From contig WOZM01000242.1 in NCBI GenBank assembly GCA_011620265.1, positions 1-64,000 on the forward strand: a stretch of 64,000 nucleotides of DNA, in the 5' to 3' direction. The notes under the pieces were generated by a model. It was not told where the DNA came from, did no database searches, and worked only from the letters and a program-made list of their open reading frames with translations. Below are positions 25,446-34,375 of the stretch, in pieces. The first letter of the stretch is position 1; each line of letters begins with the position of its first letter. A program made the translations under genes and the position numbers. The stretch comes from Paracoccaceae bacterium (GTDB lineage Bacteria; Pseudomonadota; Alphaproteobacteria; Rhodobacterales; Rhodobacteraceae).

Positions 25446-26246
25446 TCAGGCCATCGACATTGTTGCCAGCATCGCCTCGATTCGCGGCACGTCCTCGGGA
25501 TTGTTCAGCTCCCAGAACTGGCGGCCGCGCGCCTCGACCTCGACGCAGAGAACCGGACGCTCCCGCTCCAGGAACCTGAGCTGCTCCAGCCCTTCCAGCC
25601 CTTCGAGCGGCCCCGCCTCCCAGCGCGGATAGGCGGCGAGTGCCGAGGGACGGTAGGCATAGACCCCGACATGATGGAAGACCGGCGTCGCCTCGTCGTC
25701 CGCGTAACGGCGGCCGGTATAGGGGATGACCTCCTTCGAGAAATAGAGCGCCTTGTGATCGCGCCCGAACACCGCCGTCGTGCCGCCGACGCGGCCTTCA
25801 CGGCGATCCTGCAGAAATCCGTTCAGCGCCGCGCCGTCGCAGCGCAGGACCGGCGTGGCGACCTCGGCCACCGGATCGGCGCTGAGCCCCTCGACAAGGG
25901 ATTCGACGAACCAGTGCGGGGTCAGCGGCGCATCGCCTTGCAGGTTCACGACGATCTCGAACCCGCCGCCCAGCCGGTCGAAGGCCTCGGCGCAGCGCTC
26001 GGTTCCGTTGCGGCAGGTGTCGGAGGTCATCACGACCTCGGCCCCGAAGCCTTCCGACACGGCGCGGATGCGCGCGTCGTCGGTCGCCACCACCACGCGG
26101 CCGACGCCGCCGACCTGCATCGCCGCCTCCCAGCTGCGCTGGATCAGGGTGCGCGCCTGCCCGTCGGCGCCCCGCAGTTCCACCAGCGGCTTGCCGGGAT
26201 AACGGGACGACGCGTAGCGCGCCGGTATGACGATGAGAACGCTCAA
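25446..26246 (-). CDS. kdsB: 3-deoxy-manno-octulosonate cytidylyltransferase (TTG start)
   Basis: KdsB activates KDO to CMP-KDO, the donor for the inner core of LPS and for KDO-linked capsules. The 266-residue protein has the standard N-terminal VLIVIPARYASSRYPGKPL, then VVVATDDARI, CRNGTERCAEAF and LQGDAPL, ending in the EDVPRIEAML tail. The only start that gives the full nucleotide-binding N-terminus is a TTG at 26246, which overlaps the TGA of cysQ (TTGA). So it is probably translated by coupling with cysQ. A QGDAPL in place of the usual QGDEP is a small deviation. It works together with kdsD elsewhere in the window. Confidence 0.93.
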   Translation of the reverse strand: MSVLIVIPARYASSRYPGKPLVELRGADGQARTLIQRSWEAAMQVGGVGRVVVATDDARIRAVSEGFGAEVVMTSDTCRNGTERCAEAFDRLGGGFEIVVNLQGDAPLTPHWFVESLVEGLSADPVAEVATPVLRCDGAALNGFLQDRREGRVGGTTAVFGRDHKALYFSKEVIPYTGRRYADDEATPVFHHVGVYAYRPSALAAYPRWEAGPLEGLEGLEQLRFLERERPVLCVEVEARGRQFWELNNPEDVPRIEAMLATMSMA

Positions 26247-27040
26247 TCTTTCACCAGAAGCACGCCCGGCGCATAGGCGATGAAGAAGGGATTGGCGAAG
26301 CCCGGCTTGCCATAGGTGAAGGGCGTGTGATCGTCGAAGTTCACGACCTCGCCGCCAGCGGCCCGCAGCACCGCGTCACCGGCCGCCGTGTCCCACTCCA
26401 TCGTCCGGCCGAGGCGCGGGTAGAGGTCGGCCTCCCCGGTCGCGACGAGGCAGAATTTCAGGCTTGATCCCGCGCTCGTCATGTCGCGGACGGCATAGCG
26501 GGCGATATAGTCGTCGGTCGCCTGATCGCGGTGCGACTTCGACGCCACCACCATCAGCCCCCGGTTGTCGGGCACCGAGACGCTGATCGGCTTCCAGGCG
26601 CCGGGGCGATCCTTCTCGAACGGCCCGTCCTCCTCGACCGCGCGGCCATCGGCGAGCGTGTAGAAGAGCCGCCCCTTCGCCGGCGCATAGACGACGCCCC
26701 GGAGCGGCACACCATCCTCGACATAGGCGATGTTCACGGTGAAATCGCCGCGCCGCTTGACGAATTCCTTGGTCCCGTCGAGCGGATCGACGATGAGGAA
26801 GGTGGAGACGACCTGGGCATGGCTCTCGGCCTGTTCCTCGGTCACCAGCGCGACCTGCGGGAACGCCTCGGCCAGGCCTTCCGAGATCAGCGCGTCCGCG
26901 GCCTCGTCGGCTTCGGTCACCGGGCTTTCGTCCGACTTCGTCCGCACCTCGAAATCGGGCGCGTTGTAGACCTCCATGATCCGGTCTCCGGCCTCGAGCG
27001 CCAGGCGGCGCATGACATGGGTCAGGTGATCGAAATCCAC
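26243..27040 (-). CDS. cysQ: 3'(2'),5'-bisphosphate nucleotidase CysQ
   Basis: CysQ hydrolyses 3'-phosphoadenosine 5'-phosphate (PAP), the by-product of PAPS-using sulfotransferases and sulfate reduction. The 265-residue inositol-monophosphatase-like protein has the metal and phosphate motifs DPLDGTKEF and EWDTAAGDAVL, plus VTEADEAAD near the N-terminus. A GTG at 27040 with GAGGAGA upstream gives the family start; an in-frame extension to 27175 would run through the promoter region shared with the divergent permease. The stop overlaps kdsB. Its presence close to the sulfotransferase operon makes sense because accumulated PAP inhibits those enzymes, but CysQ also serves general sulfur metabolism. 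Confidence 0.93.
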   Translation of the reverse strand: MDFDHLTHVMRRLALEAGDRIMEVYNAPDFEVRTKSDESPVTEADEAADALISEGLAEAFPQVALVTEEQAESHAQVVSTFLIVDPLDGTKEFVKRRGDFTVNIAYVEDGVPLRGVVYAPAKGRLFYTLADGRAVEEDGPFEKDRPGAWKPISVSVPDNRGLMVVASKSHRDQATDDYIARYAVRDMTSAGSSLKFCLVATGEADLYPRLGRTMEWDTAAGDAVLRAAGGEVVNFDDHTPFTYGKPGFANPFFIAYAPGVLLVKD

Positions 27041-27173
27041 GGCAGGTCTCCTCGTCGGCCCGAGTTGATTGGCGGGGCGGTTAACCTTATGATCGCCCGC
27101 TAAGGGAACGGCAAGATTTCCCGGCCAGAAAAGGCCGGCGGAAACGGCAGCACGGGCGGAAACGGCAAAGATC

Positions 27174-27995
27174 ATGTTCAGGGTCCAGACGCGCGCGACC
27201 GGACTGAGTTCGGCTCTGGTGATTCTGGAGCTGGTCTACCACAGCACCGTGCGCTCGATCCGGCGCGGACACCGCAACGCGCTGATGGGGGTCATCAACA
27301 ACATCCTGCAGACGGTCATCTTCGTCGGCGTCTTCTACGTGATGTTCACCGTCCTCGGCCTGCGCGGCAATGCGATCCGGGGCGACTTCATCGTCTACCT
27401 CATGTCGGGCATCTTCCTCTTCATGACCAATACCAAGACGATGGGCGCGGTGGTCGGCTCCGAAGGGCCGACCTCGGCGATGATGCTGCATGCGCCGATG
27501 AACACCGCGATCGCCATCGGCTCCTCGGCGCTCGCGGCGCTTTATACGCAGGTCCTGTCGATGGTCGTGGTGCTCGGCGTCTACCACATGGCGTTCGAGC
27601 CGGTTCATATCGACGATCCGATCGGCGCGATGGGCATGGTCATCCTCGCCTGGCTGAACGGCGTCAGCGTCGGCATGCTGGTGCTGGCGATCAAGCCCTG
27701 GTGGCCGGGTTTCGCGAGCATCGCGCAGACGATCTACTCGCGGGCCAACATGATCGCCTCGGGGAAGATGTTCGTCGCCAACACGTTGTCCGGCACGATG
27801 CTGGCGATGTTCGACTGGAACCCGCTCTTCCACATCATCGACCAGGCTCGCGGATACGCCTTCATCAACTACAACCCGCGCAATTCGAGTCTTGAATATC
27901 CGATCTACGTCACCCTCGCGCTGATCATGGTCGGCCTTGTCGGCGAATTCCACGCCCGCAAGAACGCCTCGATCAGCTGGACCGCGGGCCGCTAA
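27174..27995 (+). CDS. KpsM-like ABC-2 polysaccharide export permease (no ATPase partner nearby)
   Basis: The 273-residue integral membrane protein has about six hydrophobic helices, the first at FVGVFYVMFTVLGLRG and the last at IYVTLALIMVGLVGEF. It has an ABC-2 permease style: cytoplasmic N-terminus with paired Arg residues (HSTVRSIRRGHRNA) and the WNPLFHIIDQARGYAFINYNP loop seen in capsule and O-antigen exporters. Such permeases work with a KpsT-like ATPase, but none is adjacent. Divergent cysQ and the glycan genes suggest surface-polysaccharide export. An ATPase elsewhere or an inactive orphan are both possible. The start at 27174 is the first that gives the family N-terminus. Confidence 0.82.
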   Translation: MFRVQTRATGLSSALVILELVYHSTVRSIRRGHRNALMGVINNILQTVIFVGVFYVMFTVLGLRGNAIRGDFIVYLMSGIFLFMTNTKTMGAVVGSEGPTSAMMLHAPMNTAIAIGSSALAALYTQVLSMVVVLGVYHMAFEPVHIDDPIGAMGMVILAWLNGVSVGMLVLAIKPWWPGFASIAQTIYSRANMIASGKMFVANTLSGTMLAMFDWNPLFHIIDQARGYAFINYNPRNSSLEYPIYVTLALIMVGLVGEFHARKNASISWTAGR

Positions 27996-28082
27996 AGCGC
28001 TTCGGGTTTATACTGAGATGACAAGTATCGGAATTCGACCGAAAAGGGTTCGAATTCCGGTTCAAGGTAGACCCGAAACGCT
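27996..28082. repeat. Nested inverted-repeat element between convergent genes
   Basis: An outer imperfect pair (27996-28010, AGCGCTTCGGGTTTA, against 28068-28082) encloses a perfect 10-bp pair (CGGAATTCGA at 28029-28038, TCGAATTCCG at 28050-28059). The whole 87-bp unit can fold as one long hairpin and starts right after the permease stop, ending 30 bp before alkB. It looks like a small dispersed palindromic element or MITE and may act as a transcript end for both genes. Confidence 0.55.
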
Positions 28083-28112
28083 ATGGGACGATCCGCATTC
28101 CCCGGATGCGGG

Positions 28113-28757
28113 CTAATCGACGACCCGCAGCGTCAGGTTGATCCGCCCGCTGCCCGGCAGGAGCATCGAGGTGCCCGGCGCGATCCGGTCGACCCCGTGA
28201 TAGGCGAGCCGCGCGGCCCCGCCGAGGATCAGGACATCGCCCGACCGCAGCCAGACGCTTTCCGTTCTGCCGCCGCGCTCGGTGCCGCCGATGCGGAACC
28301 GCGCGTCGTCGCCGAGGCTGATGGACAGAACCGGCCAGCTGAAATCGGCCTCGTCCCGATCCTGGTGAAGCCCCATCCGCGCAGCCTCGCCGTAGACGTT
28401 CACGAGGCAGCAATCGGGATCGCGCGCCGTCCCGACGAGCCGGTGCCAGATCGCCAGCACCTGCGCCGGGATCGGCGGCCAGTCGCCCCCCTCCGGGTGC
28501 CGCTCGGCATAGCGATAGCCCTTGCGGTCGGAATACCAGCCGTACCTGCCGGCCGAGGTCATCCTGACCGACATCGGCTTGCCCCAGGGCGTGAGCGGCG
28601 AGAAGAGCGGCGCGGCGGCAACGACGGTTCTGATATCCTCCACCATCGCCGCCTGCTCGCCCGGATCGAGATACCCCGAAAAGAGCCTGGCTCCGCCGAT
28701 CGTTGCCGATGGCAGCGGGATCGGATGCGGATCGGAACAATCTTTGCGGTTTTCCAC
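28113..28757 (-). CDS. alkB: AlkB-family Fe(II)/2-oxoglutarate demethylase
   Basis: AlkB repairs 1-methyladenine and 3-methylcytosine in DNA or RNA by oxidative demethylation. The protein (about 214 residues) has the facial triad: HQD within GLHQDRDE, and the distal His in YHGVDRI. The 2-oxoglutarate-binding arginine is in GRINLTLRVVD at the C-terminus. SVRMTSAGRYGWYSDRKGYRY is the substrate-lid region. The start is uncertain: a GTG at 28757 has AGGGTG upstream, while a TTG at 28784 extends it by 9 residues. The promoter region overlaps that of divergent dnaK. Confidence 0.9.
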   Translation of the reverse strand: MENRKDCSDPHPIPLPSATIGGARLFSGYLDPGEQAAMVEDIRTVVAAAPLFSPLTPWGKPMSVRMTSAGRYGWYSDRKGYRYAERHPEGGDWPPIPAQVLAIWHRLVGTARDPDCCLVNVYGEAARMGLHQDRDEADFSWPVLSISLGDDARFRIGGTERGGRTESVWLRSGDVLILGGAARLAYHGVDRIAPGTSMLLPGSGRINLTLRVVD

Positions 28758-28789
28758 GAATTCACCCTGTTTTTCGCCGGCCAAGGACG

Positions 28790-28819
28790 CTTGCAGCGCT
28801 CATGACCGCTCCTTATATA
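28790..28819 (+). promoter_or_regulatory. RpoH (heat-shock sigma) promoter of dnaK
   Basis: CTTG at 28790-28793, an 18-base spacer, then CTTATATA at 28812-28819 match the alphaproteobacterial RpoH pattern CTTG/CYTATNT. It lies about 105 bp before the dnaK ATG. The hslO promoter in this window has the same spacing. Confidence 0.65.
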
Positions 28820-28923
28820 CCCCACGAAGCCGGTCGGGTATGCCCGGCCGAAATCTTGGGATCGGGGCCAGGGGCCGCAATCGGGTCTGACCCCAGAACA
28901 TCGCCGAAGGAAAGGTTTAAAAA

Positions 28924-30840
<1,917 letters not shown>

Positions 30841-30857
30841 CGCGACCGGAACCACAG

Positions 30858-30887
30858 GGGCCGGCCCGATTTCGCTCGGGTCGGCCC
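30858..30887 (+). other. Hairpin between dnaK and dnaJ
   Basis: GGGCCGGCCCGA (30858-30869) pairs with TCGGGTCGGCCC (30876-30887) across a 6-base loop, 12 pairs with one G-T. No T-run follows. It may lower dnaJ expression relative to dnaK or stabilise the dnaK mRNA end. Confidence 0.55.
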
Positions 30888-30911
30888 ACGTGTTCCCCGA
30901 AAGGGCGAAGA

Positions 30912-32066
30912 ATGGCGAAACGCGATTTTTACGAGGTTCTGGGCGTCTCGCGCGGCGCATCCGCCGATGAGATCAAGAAGGCCTATCGCAGCAAGGCCAA
31001 GGAACTCCACCCCGACCGCAACAAGGACAAGCCCGAATCCGAGGCCCAGTTCAAGGAAGTGAACGAGGCCTACGAGGTCCTGAAGGACGACACCAAGAAG
31101 GCGGCCTATGACCGCTTCGGCCATGCGGCATTCGAGGGCGGCATGGGCGGGGGCCCGCGCGGCGGGCCGCAGGGCGGCTACGGCCAGGGCGACTTCGCCT
31201 CGGCCTTCTCCGACGTGTTCGAGGATCTCTTCGGCGACTTCATGGGCGGACGCGGCGGCGGGGGCGGCCGGCAGCGTGCCCAGCGCGGCTCCGACCTGCG
31301 CTACAACATGCGCGTGACGCTCGAGGAAGCCTTCAAGGGCGCGCAGAAGTCGATCACCGTGCCGACCTCGGTCGCCTGCACCGCCTGCAACGGCACCGGC
31401 GCCGAAGGCGGCGCCGAGCCGGTGACCTGCCCGACCTGTTCGGGCATGGGCAAGGTCCGCGCCCAGCAGGGCTTCTTCACGGTCGAACGGACCTGCCCGA
31501 CCTGCGGCGGCCTCGGCCAGACGATCAAGAATCCCTGCAAGTCCTGCCACGGCGCCGGCCGGATCGAGAAGGAGCGTCAGCTCTCCGTCAACATCCCTGC
31601 CGGGGTGGAGACCGGAACCCGCATCCGGCTGGCCGGCGAGGGCGAGGCCGGCATGCGCGGCGGCCCCTCGGGCGATCTCTACATCTTCATCGAGGTGCGC
31701 GAACACGCGCTCTTCCAGCGCGACGGGATGAACCTTTACTGCCGGGTGCCGGTGGCGATGACCACCGCGACGCTCGGCGGCGAGGTCGAGGTGCCGACGA
31801 TCGACGGTGGCCGCAGCCGGGTGAAGATCCCGGCCGGCGCCCAGACCGGCAAGCAGATGCGGCTTCGCGGCAAGGGCATGCCGGCGCTCCGTGGCGGCGG
31901 CACCGGCGACATGCTGATCGAGATCGCCGTGGAGACCCCGGTGAACCTGACCGGCAAGCAGAAAGAACTCTTGCGTGAATTCGAGCGGCTGAGCGAGGAC
32001 AACAACCCCGAAGGCTCGTCCTTCTTCTCCAAGGTGCGGAGTTTCTGGGACGGGATGAAGGGGTGA
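30912..32066 (+). CDS. dnaJ: Co-chaperone DnaJ (Hsp40)
   Basis: DnaJ delivers substrates to DnaK and stimulates its ATPase. The 384-residue type I protein has the N-terminal J domain with HPD at 33-35, a Gly-rich linker (about 75-120), four CXXCXGXG zinc repeats ([32 protein letters not shown]) and the C-terminal peptide-binding beta domains. Its spacing from dnaK and shared strand indicate an operon with the RpoH promoter. A strong hairpin follows at 32076-32100. Confidence 0.98.
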   Translation: MAKRDFYEVLGVSRGASADEIKKAYRSKAKELHPDRNKDKPESEAQFKEVNEAYEVLKDDTKKAAYDRFGHAAFEGGMGGGPRGGPQGGYGQGDFASAFSDVFEDLFGDFMGGRGGGGGRQRAQRGSDLRYNMRVTLEEAFKGAQKSITVPTSVACTACNGTGAEGGAEPVTCPTCSGMGKVRAQQGFFTVERTCPTCGGLGQTIKNPCKSCHGAGRIEKERQLSVNIPAGVETGTRIRLAGEGEAGMRGGPSGDLYIFIEVREHALFQRDGMNLYCRVPVAMTTATLGGEVEVPTIDGGRSRVKIPAGAQTGKQMRLRGKGMPALRGGGTGDMLIEIAVETPVNLTGKQKELLREFERLSEDNNPEGSSFFSKVRSFWDGMKG

Positions 32067-32075
32067 GAGCCGACC

Positions 32076-32100
32076 GCGATCGCTCCAGTGGAGCGATCGC
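32076..32100 (+). terminator. Strong hairpin after dnaJ
   Basis: GCGATCGCTCC (32076-32086) and GGAGCGATCGC (32090-32100) pair perfectly over 11 bp with a 3-base loop, 10 bases after the dnaJ stop. There is no T-run, so it may stop transcription with help from Rho or protect the 3' end. Confidence 0.5.
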
Positions 32101-32160
32101 AGGCTCGAACGCACGCCGCGCAAGCTGCGGGCCGGGGGATCTCAAGCGACCTGCCTATCG

Positions 32161-32186
32161 GTAAGGTGGGTTTAAACCCACCTTAC
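32161..32186. repeat. Perfect 26-bp palindrome between dnaJ and radC
   Basis: GTAAGGTGGGTTT (32161-32173) is followed directly by its exact reverse complement (32174-32186). It lies 29 bp before the radC ATG. Palindromes with GGTGGGTTT arms recur between genes in alphaproteobacteria in my memory, so this may be a REP-like dispersed element. It could also be an operator for radC. Confidence 0.6.
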
Positions 32187-32214
32187 GATCGGTCCCGTTA
32201 ACCATTCTTTCACC

Positions 32215-32997
32215 ATGCCCGACGACTCTTGCCGCATGGGACCGACTCGCGCCTTTCACGAAGCTCCGCTGCCGCTCTTCACGGGCGACGAGGCGCCGGA
32301 ACTCGCGCTGCCCCAGGGCCGCCTGCCTTCCTACATCAAGGATCACCGCCAGCGCCTCCGCGCCCGCTTCATGGACGGCGGCGCCACCGCGATGCCGGAT
32401 TACGAGCTTCTGGAGCTTGTCCTCTTCCGCGCCATCCCGCGCCAGGACGTGAAACCCCTCGCCCGGCGGCTGCTCGACACATTCGGCGATTTCAACCGCG
32501 TCCTCTCCGCCCCCGCATCGCGGCTGACCGAGGTGCAGGGCGTCGGCGACGCCGTGGTGCAGGAGCTGAAGATCGTCGAGGCCGCCGCCCACCGGCTCGC
32601 GCGGGCGAAGGTCATGCACCGCGCCGTCCTGTCATCGTGGGAGCAGCTTCTCGACTATTGCCGCACCTCGATGGCGCACCGCGAAACCGAACAGTTCCGC
32701 GTCCTCTATCTCGACCGCAAGAACGTGCTCGTCGCCGACGAGGAACAGGCGCGCGGCACCGTCGATCACGTGCCGGTCTATCCGCGCGAAGTGGTCAAGC
32801 GGGCGCTGGAACTGAACGCGAGCGCGCTCATCCTCGTCCACAACCACCCGTCAGGCGATCCGACCCCGTCGGAGGCCGACATCGCCGTGACCGGCCAGAT
32901 CCAGGACGCCGCGAAGGTGATGGGGATCGTGCTCCACGACCACCTCATCATCGGCAAGTCGTGCGAGCTCAGCTTCCGCTCGGAAGGCTATCTCTAG
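32215..32997 (+). CDS. radC: RadC/UPF0758 family JAB-domain protein
   Basis: The 260-residue protein has the family layout: an N-terminal helix-hairpin-helix-like region (about 60-125, YELLELVLFRAIPRQDVKPLARRLL then VQGVGDAVVQELK) and a C-terminal JAB/MPN metal-binding domain. The zinc motif HNHPSGDPTPSEAD starts at H209. The name RadC is historical. A role in DNA repair was withdrawn in E. coli, so the true function is unknown; it may be a metal-dependent hydrolase. The ATG at 32215 gives a slightly longer N-terminus than some homologues. Confidence 0.93.
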   Translation: MPDDSCRMGPTRAFHEAPLPLFTGDEAPELALPQGRLPSYIKDHRQRLRARFMDGGATAMPDYELLELVLFRAIPRQDVKPLARRLLDTFGDFNRVLSAPASRLTEVQGVGDAVVQELKIVEAAAHRLARAKVMHRAVLSSWEQLLDYCRTSMAHRETEQFRVLYLDRKNVLVADEEQARGTVDHVPVYPREVVKRALELNASALILVHNHPSGDPTPSEADIAVTGQIQDAAKVMGIVLHDHLIIGKSCELSFRSEGYL

Positions 32998-33001
32998 CCG
33001 G

Positions 33002-34153
33002 TCACTTTCCGCTCAGCGCCACCGCGACCGGCGCGACCGCGACCGGGCCGAGGCTCAGCATCAGGAAATCGCCGACCGCGTCGCAGCCGGGCATCGCGAA
33101 GCTGAGGGGTTCGCTCTCGACAGCCGCACCCGGCGCCATCCGCAGCGTCGCGCCGTCCAGCGCACGGCCGCAGGTCGCGGCGCTCACCTCGGCCTCGATC
33201 ACCACCTCGTCGACCCGTGTCGCCGCCGGCGCGGTATAGACCTCGGCCAGCATCGGACGGTCGACGGCGGGATCGCCGAGGACGGTCAGGAACCCGCCAT
33301 CGGAGGTTGCGCGGTCGCGCGGCCGGGCGGCCGAGACATGGCCGGGCGCGCCGAACGCCGCCCCGTTCTCGAAGGCGCTGAGATGGAAGCCCTCGGCCCC
33401 CTCCCACTGCACCGCGATGCGGCTGAGCGCGTCGAGCCCGGTCACGTCATGCGTGGCGCTCATCACCTCTTCGGTGCCGATGCGGACATCGACCTTCGCC
33501 TCGGCGTCCAGCGCCGGCAGCATCAGGTCGAGATCGCCGGCCTTGTCGGTCGCGGTCGCGAAGGTCAGGCCGGAATGGCTGATCACCACCCTCTCGTTCG
33601 GGAAGCAGGGGGCGGAGAGCGTCACCCGCAGCATCGCCCGCGCGGTCGCGTCGAGCGTCAGCGCGCTGTCGGCGCAGGCGATCCCGAAGACGCTGTAGGT
33701 CACGTCGGCTGCGGTCTCCGGCCGGACATAGCCCTTGTCGAGCCCGTCCAGGCGGGCCGCCAGAGCCGCCAGAAGCGTGGCGGCGACGAGCGGCTTCGGC
33801 TCCGCCGCGGGAAGGTCGGGCAGGCCGGGAACCGAGCGCGACGCCGCCACGTCGACGATCGCCTCGAGCATGTCCGGCGCGGGCGCCACGATCGGAGCCG
33901 GCGCTGCCGCCGGGACCGTCGCTTCGGCGGCGGCAGGTTCCATCGTGGGCGTCGCTGCGGGCGCAGATGTGGCAGAAGAGGCGGAGGCCAGCACCCCGGC
34001 GGTCGTCTCGACGCTCGCGAGAACCGGCTGTTCCACAGCATTCGTACCGCGCAACCTGGCACTGATCGCATCGCCGTTCTGCATCACATGGCCGGTTGCG
34101 GCCGCCAGAAAGAAGGTTGTGCCGACAGTGATCGCCCTGCGCTTGATCTGCAT
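33002..34153 (-). CDS. Exported protein of unknown function next to secA
   Basis: The 383-residue product starts MQIKRRAITVGTTFFLAAATGHVM, which looks like an uncleaved signal anchor or signal peptide. A low-complexity Ala/Pro/Glu/Thr segment of about 60 residues follows (about 40-105), then a folded region with scattered cysteines (IACAD, APCFPNE, AATCGRAL, MPGCDAV), which suggests disulfides in the periplasm. I recognise no enzyme motif. In relatives such proteins near secA are sometimes labelled translocase, but nothing in the sequence supports a transport role. GGAG lies 6 bases before the ATG at 34153; a slightly earlier start at 34165 is possible. It ends 5 bases before the radC stop on the opposite strand. 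Confidence 0.75.
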   Translation of the reverse strand: MQIKRRAITVGTTFFLAAATGHVMQNGDAISARLRGTNAVEQPVLASVETTAGVLASASSATSAPAATPTMEPAAAEATVPAAAPAPIVAPAPDMLEAIVDVAASRSVPGLPDLPAAEPKPLVAATLLAALAARLDGLDKGYVRPETAADVTYSVFGIACADSALTLDATARAMLRVTLSAPCFPNERVVISHSGLTFATATDKAGDLDLMLPALDAEAKVDVRIGTEEVMSATHDVTGLDALSRIAVQWEGAEGFHLSAFENGAAFGAPGHVSAARPRDRATSDGGFLTVLGDPAVDRPMLAEVYTAPAATRVDEVVIEAEVSAATCGRALDGATLRMAPGAAVESEPLSFAMPGCDAVGDFLMLSLGPVAVAPVAVALSGK

Positions 34154-34296
34154 GATCCACTCCACATTCGTCCAGCTTCACGGCTAAAGCCGGAACGCGG
34201 CATGGGCGTGGCCTGACTTTGACCATGGCCGGCCGCCCCGAGGCGCGGAACCGCACAGGATGTTGAGGGGCGGGGCCGACTCCGTGCCAGATCGTG

Positions 34297-34328
34297 AAAA
34301 AGGCGGGCGACCCATCGGTCCGCCCGCC
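34297..34328 (-). terminator. Intrinsic terminator after secA
   Basis: Read on the minus strand, GGCGGGCG (34328-34321) pairs with CGCCCGCC (34309-34302) across an 11-base loop, followed by five T residues. It is about 50 bases beyond the secA stop. Confidence 0.75.
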
Positions 34329-34375
34329 ACATTTTCGCCACATCCGCGCCGGAAGTGGTTAACCCGCCCGCCGAC

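Noticed and set aside
27065..27078. TTGAT-N4 sequence upstream of cysQ as an FnrL site
   Set aside because: The second half reads GGGGC rather than ATCAA.
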